Assembly: GCA_045541395.1 (NCBI GenBank)
Contig: JAZQIZ010000003.1
Span: forward strand, 1-21,926
Direction of reading: 5' to 3'
DNA: 21,926 nucleotides
Source of the DNA: JAZRWQ01 sp045541395
GTDB taxonomy: Bacteria > Bacillota > Clostridia > Oscillospirales > UMGS1783
This document shows, piece by piece, positions 15,320-21,926 of this stretch. The notes below the pieces were generated by a model. It made no database searches, was not told the DNA's origin, and worked only from the letters and a program-made list of their open reading frames with translations. Made by a program: the position numbers and the translations under genes. Positions within the stretch are counted from its first letter, which is position 1. Each line of letters starts with the position of its first letter.

Positions 15320-18232
15320 TTAGCCTTCATAGTTTATCATATTAAGAATAAGGCGGTCGGCCACAGGATAGCCTGCACCTGCTTCAAGATCGTACGCATT
15401 ATAGGTAATGGTACCCTTTCCGTGCTTATAGGATGCGCAGGTAATACCGTAGGTCATAGCGGAGGAGGTTGCACCGCCGTCGTTACCTATAAACATATTG
15501 AATGAGTGGATATCCTCGGGAATACGTTCGGTGTAATAGGAATGCGGATCGAACACAGATTCATAGTATATCTGATTTACAAGAGCATTGTTCAAGAGGC
15601 CTTCGGTAACCTCGGTTTCAAACATTACGGAATCTGCATGGTAAAGCCAGTTTGGCGGTGAGGAAATAACAAAGGATTCCTCGAAGGGAGTTGTTATTTC
15701 ATAATAGTCGCCGTAAACGCCCCACTTAATGCCTATACAGTGAGAACCGCTCTTTTCAACGCTTTCAAAAATAGGTTCAAGGTATTTAGCGGAGGTATTG
15801 TTATGGCCTAAAAGGATAATTGCGTTTTCAGGAACGTTATCTCTATCCATTTCCTTAACTTCAACGCCAAAGGATTTTAAGGAATTAATAATAGCTTCGG
15901 GAACGTCGTAAGCGTAAATATCCTTGGTTACTGTAACCTTGGGCATATCGCTTCTCTGAGTAACCCAGAAGGTCTTGGTGGAAGCTGCAGCATTTTCGCC
16001 GTAAAGCACACAGCTTACTTTATATTCACCGGTGGGGAAGGAGGAAACGTCAACATTCTCCTTCAATACCTGGAATGCAAAGGTACCGTCGGGAGTGAGG
16101 GTAACGTCCTTGGAATAAACCGTGCCGTTTTTACCTGCGATCTGAACAACACCTGTATATTCTTTGTTTTCAAGTACGCCGAGATCCGAAAGAACGATAT
16201 CAAGTTCCAGAGGCTGATCGTTGTAAATATTATAGTTAGTTAAATTAATGCACCATCTTAAAGGAGCCCAGGCATCGGACATTGTATCATACATATCCTC
16301 CTTATGGCCGTAAGCTGCTTCAAGAATACCTTCGCCGCGGTAGCCTACGTCGGAACCCTGAGTTACGCTGTAACCGTTGATCTTAGCATTGGAACGGATA
16401 TAGTCGGCAAGTAAGCCTCTATGCTGAGACTGGGTCGCCTGAGATTCCAAAAGGAAGCTTTCCAGACGGGGGTAAATATTCTTCATACCGTAAAGATTAT
16501 AAACATTACGGAAGGTATCTATCTGACCGGACATAGCCTGATTCATACCGTCGTTAATATTCTTATTGTTTTCCTGCTTGGTGGTGTTATAGTCGGCAAC
16601 AATATTTGCCTGTGAGCCTGCACCGGCTTCGGAAACAAGAGAAGCGCGGATATCGCCGATGCTTCTGAACAAATCGCCTACAGCGTCATTGTAAGGTAAG
16701 CTGGGATAGAAGTGAATATCACCCATACCCTTAAAGGAGCTTGCAAATACTTCGTTTTGAGCATCCTCCAGAGCTTCACCTTCATTACCCATATAGCCGT
16801 CCCAGGTGGTGGAACCGGGGTTGCAGGCAGAAGCAACAGTATTGTCGTAATCCCATCTGCCGGAGGAAAGAAGCACTAATATCTCTTCATCAAGACTTCT
16901 TATAAGCTCAAGGCTGTCAAGGGCAGTCTGATATCTTACGGAAGTTTCATTTTTGCCATAGGTTTCATTAAGAAGGCCTATAATACCGAAGCTTACGTGG
17001 CTTCTGTCACGGATAAGCAGCTGTTCTACTTCCCTTTGGAATACCTCGGGAGTAACAGGGCCGTCCACATACTGCCATGAGAGAGCATTTTCCTGATATA
17101 CAATAAGGCCTATCCTGTCGCAATAGTCAAGCATTTCGGGAAGCGCGGGGCCGCTTAAGAAACGAACTGCATTGTTGCCAATACTCTTTAAGTAATCTAA
17201 CTGATGAAGCTGTTTTTCAATATCGGCGCCAACGTCAACCGAGCCCATAACGTAAGGGGTAGTATGGGTACTCTTTAGGAAGATTCTTTCGCCGTTTAAT
17301 ACGAAATAGCCGCCGTCGTCAATATAAAACTCTTTAAAGCCTGTTGCAATAACGGATCTGTCGGAAAATTCGGAGCCAACCTCACCTACTTCAACGGTAA
17401 CGTCATAAAGATAAGGGTTATCAACGTGCCAGGCTATGAAATCCTCAACCTTAAGAGAAAGATCAAGCTTGGCCTCGCCGGGCTGAATATTAATGGTTTT
17501 AGAAGCAGTATCAATATTATAGTTTAAATTGGATGCCTTAACAGCGGCGTTTATATCCACCTTAACAGGCTTGGTGCCGGGGTTATTAAGGGTAAGCTGA
17601 ATATCAATATCGCCGGTGTAATAATCGGTATTAACGTAGGTGTCCTCAATAGAAACCTGAGGAACAACTTTTACGTAAACGGGAGTCTGCATATGCTGGA
17701 AACCGCCAATCCACAAAGGAAGCATATTGGAAGCCATTCCTTCGTGAGTCAGAGTACCCTTAGGCGCTAAGCATCTTACGGCAATAAGGTTTTCCTCGCC
17801 GTCTCTTATGTAATCGGTAACGTCAAAGGAGAAGGGGCCGTAAGAGCCTTCATGCTCTCCTACAAGGGCGCCGTTTAACCAAACCTTGGTGTAATACTGT
17901 AAGCCTTCGAATTCAATAATAACCCGTTCGTTATCCTGAAGGGAAAGCTCGGGAGTAAAGGTATTACCAAACCAAACAACGTCGGTATACGTCATATATG
18001 AGGTCTCAAAGGGAATAGTTTCTGATTTACCTGCGCCTATAAAGCCCTTGAACCATTCGTATTTTTCGCCTATATTTGCGGTATCGGGATAAACTCTCCA
18101 GTCTTCCTTAAGGCAAATGGAAACGATATCTTCACCCTGAGCTGCAGGCTCTTGGGCCTGAACGCTTGCAAAGCCTGTAAACAGGGAAAGAACCATAGTA
18201 AGAGACAGTAAAAGTGTTATGAATTTTTTCAT
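15320..18232 (-). CDS. Secreted GH2-family glycoside hydrolase
   Basis: 970 residues. The signal peptide is 1-26 (ending SVQA). The order is that of glycoside hydrolase family 2: a sugar-binding jelly-roll domain (about 35-190, with KVWLNGALVGEHEGSYGPF), an Ig-like domain (about 195-300), and a TIM barrel (about 305-620). The barrel opens with FKEFYIDDGGYFVLNGERIF and has the acid/base Glu423 in GLLNE and the nucleophile Glu535 in LVSEAG. A second Ig-like domain (about 660-757) and a Rossmann/amidotransferase-like C-terminal domain (about 764-970) of unclear function follow. GH2 enzymes cleave terminal beta-galactose, beta-glucuronic acid, beta-mannose and similar; which one cannot be told here. 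It has no anchor motif, so it is released or held by partners. It follows its GH2-like paralogue after 14 bp, with AAGGAGG before the ATG. Confidence 0.9.
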   Translation of the reverse strand: MKKFITLLLSLTMVLSLFTGFASVQAQEPAAQGEDIVSICLKEDWRVYPDTANIGEKYEWFKGFIGAGKSETIPFETSYMTYTDVVWFGNTFTPELSLQDNERVIIEFEGLQYYTKVWLNGALVGEHEGSYGPFSFDVTDYIRDGEENLIAVRCLAPKGTLTHEGMASNMLPLWIGGFQHMQTPVYVKVVPQVSIEDTYVNTDYYTGDIDIQLTLNNPGTKPVKVDINAAVKASNLNYNIDTASKTINIQPGEAKLDLSLKVEDFIAWHVDNPYLYDVTVEVGEVGSEFSDRSVIATGFKEFYIDDGGYFVLNGERIFLKSTHTTPYVMGSVDVGADIEKQLHQLDYLKSIGNNAVRFLSGPALPEMLDYCDRIGLIVYQENALSWQYVDGPVTPEVFQREVEQLLIRDRSHVSFGIIGLLNETYGKNETSVRYQTALDSLELIRSLDEEILVLLSSGRWDYDNTVASACNPGSTTWDGYMGNEGEALEDAQNEVFASSFKGMGDIHFYPSLPYNDAVGDLFRSIGDIRASLVSEAGAGSQANIVADYNTTKQENNKNINDGMNQAMSGQIDTFRNVYNLYGMKNIYPRLESFLLESQATQSQHRGLLADYIRSNAKINGYSVTQGSDVGYRGEGILEAAYGHKEDMYDTMSDAWAPLRWCINLTNYNIYNDQPLELDIVLSDLGVLENKEYTGVVQIAGKNGTVYSKDVTLTPDGTFAFQVLKENVDVSSFPTGEYKVSCVLYGENAAASTKTFWVTQRSDMPKVTVTKDIYAYDVPEAIINSLKSFGVEVKEMDRDNVPENAIILLGHNNTSAKYLEPIFESVEKSGSHCIGIKWGVYGDYYEITTPFEESFVISSPPNWLYHADSVMFETEVTEGLLNNALVNQIYYESVFDPHSYYTERIPEDIHSFNMFIGNDGGATSSAMTYGITCASYKHGKGTITYNAYDLEAGAGYPVADRLILNMINYEG

Positions 18233-18246
18233 TTTATTTTACCTCC

Positions 18247-20634
18247 TTACTTAATTGCGTTAAGCAGCATAAGCGCTGCATAGGGGTTGGATAAGTTAAA
18301 TTCTAAAGCCATAGTGGAAATAACGTATTTGTCTTCATAAAGTGCAAATACATTACCTGCCGTAACAGAGCCATCTTCATTTACGTTGAAGGAGCTTAAA
18401 GCTCTTTGAGCTTCAAGGGTTGTTTCAAATCGGCTATCGGTAACTATATAACCGCCAAGGCCAACTCTGTAAATGCTGTTTACATCTACTGCATTTTCAG
18501 TAAGAGAACTGTTATGAAGCACGAAAACAGACTCCATATTCTGAGTAACAATACCTTCTACAGGAAGTTTTTCTTTATTCTGAGCTCCAAGAACAATTAC
18601 CCTGGTACCATTTTCATAAGCCTTTTCAAGAAGAGCTGTATCGTTGAAGTTTTCGCCTATTACAATTACGCCCTTCTGGGTGCCTGTGAATTTTTCAACT
18701 GTTGCACCCTGCTCCTTCAAAAGGTTTACAAGGCCTGAATTTTCTACGCCTAAGGTGTAAACCTTACCGGTCAGTTTGGGAAGCGCAGACTTTTTATGCA
18801 CAAGAATTGTTTTATCACCGCAGGTAGCATGGGCATTTTTATAGAACTCAGCGGAAATAACGTATTCCCCTGCTTCGTAGCCCTTAAGGGAAATTTCGCC
18901 TTCAAAGATTTCCTGAACGGTCTTCTCCGGATCTATTTCCACGGTTACGGTTTTTTCAAAGGGGCTCTTGCCCTGACCTGTAACCTTAACAATAACGTCA
19001 TACTTGCCTTCGGTCAAAACGCCGTAATTGGAAAGGTTAACGTTAAGCTTAATTTTATCGGTATCGAAAGCATTGGATCTATCGGTTATAATAGTGAATC
19101 TTAAATCATTAATGCTATCGTTAATAATTTCGGTAAGGTCGGTCTTCTTAAGGCTTATATCGGTTGTAAAGCAAAGACCGGATATTTCTTTATTGCGAAC
19201 GTAATCCAGAAGATGCGCATTGTCTTTAACATTGGAATTATTAATAACATCGTTTATTTCGCCCATTGCCATAACGGAATCTATGCCAAAGGCTTCATAC
19301 CATTCCTTTGCAAGGGAAATATCCAGAACGTTATCCTTGCTGCCTGTAACGCCAACAGATTTAATGAAGCTGTTCTTACCGTCCATTGTTTTAATGCCCA
19401 TAAGGCCTTCCTCACCAAATGATGCGTCAATATTAGCTTCAAATATATAGTGCTTTATTTCATCGCCTAAGGAATTTACAACAGAAGAATCTGCTATAAC
19501 GGCAACCTGTGCGCCGCTGTCCTTCCAGGCAGAAACGTTACCGTCTGCCATACAAAGGCTTACATGGCTTCTGTCTCTCTTGGCAAGCTCAACGCTCGTA
19601 TCGGTAGCGCCTTCATAAACCAGAAGACCTAAACGGTCGCAGTATTCTAAAAGGCGGGCTGTAGCAACACCGTCTTTAACATGAACCGTATTAAAGCCTG
19701 CAACCTTAACATAATTAAGAATTTCGTAAAGGTTTTCGGCATAGCATTCATCTTCTGTAATATCGGCCGCCTTAATAAATATGGGCTGACCGTTAATAAG
19801 GAAGCTGCCTTCTTCATTCATTTCAAAGGACTTATAGCCTATATAATCGGAATACATTTCCCCATTAAGCTTAATGGTAAGCATATAAAGGAAAGGGTTC
19901 TCATTGCTCCAATTAATAAGATCGGAACCGTTGAATTCAAATTCGACAGTGGATTCACCGGCGGGAACGGTTACGGTTTCGGAATAGTTTGCGGTTACAA
20001 CGTTGTTATCCATAGAAGCTATATCTGCTTTAAGGGCAAGAGTCTGCTCCTCTTCGGTGGTGTTATTAACTACCGCAAAAACCTTTAATAAGCCGTTTTC
20101 GGTATCGGATACAGTGTATGCATCAGCAACAAAAACATCGGAATGAACGGCAATATTGATCATACTGCCGGGAGAAACCATATTATCATTTCCCTGAGGA
20201 GATGCTTTGATAACCAAGGTGTTCTTGCCGTTTTTAGCGGCCTCGGTAACGTCAAAGGAACACTTGCCTGCCTCCATTATTTCGGCAACAACTTCCTTTC
20301 CGTTAAGCCAAACTGTTATTTGGCCTGAAGCATCGTAAATATCCAAAACAGCAGTTTCGTTACCGCTTGCTTTCAGATCGCCATTAAAAGTATTGCTGTA
20401 ACAAACGGCCTGTTGGGTGTTTAAAGTAAGCTCGCTTAAAGCCTTCTGTTCCTCCGAAACAAAGCCCTTTGCAAGCTCTTTATCGGAAGCTTCAGATACT
20501 TCGGAGTTTATGCTCCAACCATTTTCTAATGACATTGCTTTTGGGCCTTCTTTGCCACTGCAACCACAAATTGATATGGCTATAACGGCAATTAAAACCA
20601 GGGCCAGAAGCATTGAAAAAATTCCTTTTTTCAT
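18247..20634 (-). CDS. GH2-like lipoprotein, probably catalytically inactive
   Basis: 795 residues, first gene of the operon. It has a lipoprotein signal peptide with lipobox I-C-G-C25. It follows the layout of the GH2 paralogue encoded next: a jelly-roll domain (about 35-165, ITVWLNGKEVVAEI), an Ig-like domain (about 170-265), a barrel-like region starting YKSFEMNEEGSFLINGQPIF, an Ig-like domain (about 515-615) and the same C-terminal domain (about 620-795). In the barrel, RDRSHVS aligns without gaps to the paralogue, but the acid/base glutamate position is Ser368 (ADGNVS instead of GLLNE). The stretch from there to the LLDYVRN landmark is about 75 residues shorter. Glu399 (YIFEAN) may correspond to the nucleophile. 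It is probably a binding or scaffold protein derived from a GH2 enzyme. The reading frame is intact and the ribosome site (GGAGG) good, so it is not a decaying gene. Confidence 0.83.
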   Translation of the reverse strand: MKKGIFSMLLALVLIAVIAISICGCSGKEGPKAMSLENGWSINSEVSEASDKELAKGFVSEEQKALSELTLNTQQAVCYSNTFNGDLKASGNETAVLDIYDASGQITVWLNGKEVVAEIMEAGKCSFDVTEAAKNGKNTLVIKASPQGNDNMVSPGSMINIAVHSDVFVADAYTVSDTENGLLKVFAVVNNTTEEEQTLALKADIASMDNNVVTANYSETVTVPAGESTVEFEFNGSDLINWSNENPFLYMLTIKLNGEMYSDYIGYKSFEMNEEGSFLINGQPIFIKAADITEDECYAENLYEILNYVKVAGFNTVHVKDGVATARLLEYCDRLGLLVYEGATDTSVELAKRDRSHVSLCMADGNVSAWKDSGAQVAVIADSSVVNSLGDEIKHYIFEANIDASFGEEGLMGIKTMDGKNSFIKSVGVTGSKDNVLDISLAKEWYEAFGIDSVMAMGEINDVINNSNVKDNAHLLDYVRNKEISGLCFTTDISLKKTDLTEIINDSINDLRFTIITDRSNAFDTDKIKLNVNLSNYGVLTEGKYDVIVKVTGQGKSPFEKTVTVEIDPEKTVQEIFEGEISLKGYEAGEYVISAEFYKNAHATCGDKTILVHKKSALPKLTGKVYTLGVENSGLVNLLKEQGATVEKFTGTQKGVIVIGENFNDTALLEKAYENGTRVIVLGAQNKEKLPVEGIVTQNMESVFVLHNSSLTENAVDVNSIYRVGLGGYIVTDSRFETTLEAQRALSSFNVNEDGSVTAGNVFALYEDKYVISTMALEFNLSNPYAALMLLNAIK

Positions 20635-20710
20635 ATTGCACCTCCAAATTATAGGATAACTTTATTTTACAGCAATTTATTTTCAATTTATATACAATTT
20701 TTTAGCTAAT

Positions 20711-20739
20711 TTTATAAATTAACAGTTGAAAAATGTTAA
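20711..20739 (-). promoter_or_regulatory. Promoter of the five-gene operon
   Basis: On the minus strand: TTAACA (20739-20734), 17-bp spacer, TATAAA (20716-20711). The start would be near 20704, giving a leader of about 70 nt. The -35 lies in the right arm of an inverted repeat and next to the -35 of the divergent AraC-type gene. Confidence 0.55.
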
Positions 20740-20742
20740 TTT
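20716..20742. promoter_or_regulatory. Inverted repeat in the divergent promoter region, possible AraC-type operator
   Basis: AAATTAACA (20716-20724) and TGTTAATTT (20734-20742) are a perfect 9-bp inverted repeat with a 9-bp gap. It covers the -35 hexamers of both divergent promoters. Binding here by the AraC-type regulator is inferred. The AT-rich composition makes chance symmetry possible, and AraC proteins more often use direct repeats. Confidence 0.4.
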
Positions 20743-20754
20743 TAAGGTTATAAT
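20726..20754 (+). promoter_or_regulatory. Promoter of the AraC-type regulator gene
   Basis: TTGAAA (20726-20731), 17-bp spacer, TATAAT (20749-20754). The start near 20761 leaves a short leader with GGAGG (20774-20778) before the ATG at 20784. Confidence 0.7.
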
Positions 20755-20783
20755 TATAAAAAAACAGATATTTGGAGGTAGCT

Positions 20784-21638
20784 ATGCTTATACGGGACAG
20801 TTGGGGAAGCAGCAGGCAATGCAGAATAGGCCACAGAATCGGCATTTCCCACGAAATCTTCACAAACTTTTCTGCTCCTGTTTTCAAAGGAGGGCTTGGC
20901 CCGAATACCTGGTCCAACATTGTAATTCATATTTCGGGTGACGTTACCTGCAATACTGCTTACCACTCTTATACCCCCGATAATCTTGATATTTTCACTG
21001 TTAATACAGGTGAAGCTTTCAACATTGACTGGGGCAGAACCAAGCCATACGAGCGCTTTACCATTTATTTTGATAACGATCTGTTTGAAGATATTTTCAA
21101 AGATGAGAACGATTACAATGCAGTTTTAAGTTTCCTAAACCATAAAAAGAATTCCAACCTTATTAAGCTTTCCGATGCCTATAAGGATGAACTTACTTCT
21201 ATACTGAACGAAATTGAACCTAAGCTTGGGAGAAATGACAATGATGCTTCCATTTCCGTATTTGCTTCTCTTATGAGGCTCTTTGATCTTATTTACAGGG
21301 TTGGCACATCTGCAACCTCCTCGCCGGCCATTGCACCAAATAACCTTGTTGCCAAGGCGGTTCAGCTTATTGACGCCCACTACAAAGAAATAACCGAAGT
21401 ATCTGAAGTGGCAGAGCAGCTTCATATAAGCACCGAGTACCTCTCCAAAAAATTTAAGGCCTCCATGGGCGTATCCTTAAAGGAATTTCTATTAAATAAG
21501 AAGCTTCATTACAGCCGCCGTCTTTTAAAGCTTGGCTATAACGTTACGGAGGCCGCCAGCTCTGCGGGTTTTTCCAGTTCATCTTACTTTATTCAGCTTT
21601 ATAAAAAGAAATACGGCATAACCCCCGGCAAGGAATAA
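20784..21638 (+). CDS. AraC-family transcriptional regulator
   Basis: 284 residues from ATG 20784; GGAGG five bases upstream decides the start over an in-frame TTG at 20772 that overlaps it. The N-terminal part (about 1-165) is a likely cupin-type effector domain (segments SNIVIHISGD, DIFTVNTGEAFNIDW, ERFTIYFDNDLFEDIF). The C-terminal 100 residues hold the two AraC helix-turn-helix motifs: VSEVAEQLHISTEYLSKKFK, then NVTEAASSAGFSSSSYFIQL, ending KKYGITPGKE. The length is typical of single-component sugar-responsive AraC regulators. It is divergent from the five-gene GH2/CBM9-like operon with overlapping promoters, so it is probably that operon's activator, responding to a product of the glycan. 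The effector is unknown. Confidence 0.93.
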   Translation: MLIRDSWGSSRQCRIGHRIGISHEIFTNFSAPVFKGGLGPNTWSNIVIHISGDVTCNTAYHSYTPDNLDIFTVNTGEAFNIDWGRTKPYERFTIYFDNDLFEDIFKDENDYNAVLSFLNHKKNSNLIKLSDAYKDELTSILNEIEPKLGRNDNDASISVFASLMRLFDLIYRVGTSATSSPAIAPNNLVAKAVQLIDAHYKEITEVSEVAEQLHISTEYLSKKFKASMGVSLKEFLLNKKLHYSRRLLKLGYNVTEAASSAGFSSSSYFIQLYKKKYGITPGKE

Positions 21639-21689
21639 AAAGGCTGCAGTTAAGGGTCGTACTCTAAAGGACAGTACAACAAGACACGA

Positions 21690-21725
21690 AAACACCCTTA
21701 GTTTTTTAAAAAACTAAGGGTGTTT
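21690..21725. terminator. Terminator, 36-bp perfect palindrome
   Basis: A perfect 18-bp inverted repeat with no loop bases (arm AAACACCCTTAGTTTTTT), starting 52 bp after the AraC-type stop codon. The G/C core CACCCTTAG/CTAAGGGTG pairs, and T runs lie inside the structure and just after it. It probably ends the AraC-type transcript. The 50 bases before it hold nothing I recognise. Confidence 0.75.
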
Positions 21726-21760
21726 ATAATATTCTCTTTTTTTGTTAGTCAAGTTGTGCC

Positions 21761-21766
21761 TATAAT
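21761..21766 (+). promoter_or_regulatory. Likely -10 box for the pyridoxamine-oxidase-like gene
   Basis: A perfect TATAAT about 40 bp before the start codon. The -35 position holds only a T run, so the promoter is weak or activator-dependent. Confidence 0.4.
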
Positions 21767-21807
21767 ACAACTAACCGATAAATAAGAATTTGACGGAGGA
21801 ACGAAAA

Positions 21808-21926
21808 ATGAAAAAGATAACAAAAGAAGCCGAAGCGATACTGATTGAACGCTTTGGAAAAGACAGCATTATTGCATTAGCAACAATGGCCGATGGAACG
21901 CCCTATGTGCGCAACGTAAATGCCTT
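21808..21926 (+). CDS. Pyridoxamine 5'-phosphate oxidase-like FMN-binding protein (partial, 5' end only)
   Basis: The first 39 full codons of a gene cut by the window edge, with GGAGGA seven bases before the ATG. The visible residues include IIALATMADGTPYVRNVNA. This is the first beta-hairpin of the split-barrel flavoprotein fold of the pyridoxamine 5'-phosphate oxidase-related family: a strand with 'ALATMADGTPYVR', then Asn-Val-Asn. Such proteins bind FMN or F420/heme and often reduce or detoxify small molecules. With only 39 residues the subfamily cannot be given. No signal peptide, so cytoplasmic. It is not obviously linked to the glycan operon, since a terminator separates them. Confidence 0.7.
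   Translation, partial: MKKITKEAEAILIERFGKDSIIALATMADGTPYVRNVNA

Larger units (their letters stand above)
9363..20634 (-). other. Five-gene surface glycan operon
   Basis: Five minus-strand genes with gaps of 14, 17, 15 and 48 bp, each with a ribosome binding site, run from a divergent promoter region at about 20740 to a strong terminator at 9346. All five products have signal peptides. The set is a catalytically degenerate GH2-like lipoprotein, a GH2 enzyme, two single-domain CBM9-like membrane-anchored proteins, and a five-domain CBM9-like wall protein. An AraC-family regulator is divergent. No transporter or cytoplasmic sugar-metabolism gene is present. Confidence 0.85.

Noticed and set aside
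20648..20653. A perfect TATAAT on the minus strand just before the first operon gene
   Set aside because: A start site from it would fall in the ribosome binding site, and no -35 is at the right distance; the TTAACA/TATAAA pair further upstream fits better.

Overview
The window looks like a chromosomal segment of a low-to-moderate GC, Gram-positive, anaerobic gut-type Clostridia (Oscillospiraceae/Ruminococcaceae-like). This is an inference from short AT-rich intergenic regions with strong sigma-A promoters, AGGAGG-type ribosome binding sites, Firmicutes-style signal peptides, Gly-Cys lipoboxes and a sortase-type tail. No tRNA, rRNA, CRISPR array, transposase or phage gene was seen.

Left part (1-5517): a very large secreted SGNH/GDSL hydrolase, running off the left edge, is divergent from a LacI-family regulator. 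The roughly 140 bp between them holds two back-to-back consensus promoters and two ACAAA-N4-TTTGT half-palindromes placed on the hydrolase promoter, so the LacI protein probably represses the hydrolase.

Middle part (5518-9360): a promoter and a cobalamin riboswitch precede a small DUF4430 (transcobalamin-like) lipoprotein. A convergent histidine-phosphatase gene follows. prfB (release factor 2, without the usual programmed frameshift) comes next. A second SGNH hydrolase, here a lipoprotein with its own promoter, closes this part. Good intrinsic terminators separate the units.

Right part (9361-21638): a tight five-gene operon on the minus strand (20634 down to 9363), divergent from an AraC-family regulator. 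In order of transcription it encodes a lipoprotein built like a GH2 glycoside hydrolase but without the acid/base glutamate and part of the barrel; a full secreted GH2 enzyme with both catalytic glutamates; two proteins each with one CBM9-like 'EEWG' beta-sandwich domain and a C-terminal membrane anchor; and a 1281-residue protein with five such domains and a C-terminal IPNTG sortase-like signal. The operon has no transporter, kinase or isomerase. I read it as a surface-displayed system that binds and trims a beta-linked glycan or glycoconjugate, with products taken up by transporters encoded elsewhere. The two SGNH hydrolases nearby could remove acyl groups from the same material. This is the best candidate for an undescribed system.

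Right edge (21639-21926): a long perfect-palindrome terminator, then the start of a pyridoxamine 5'-phosphate oxidase-like flavoprotein that runs off the window.
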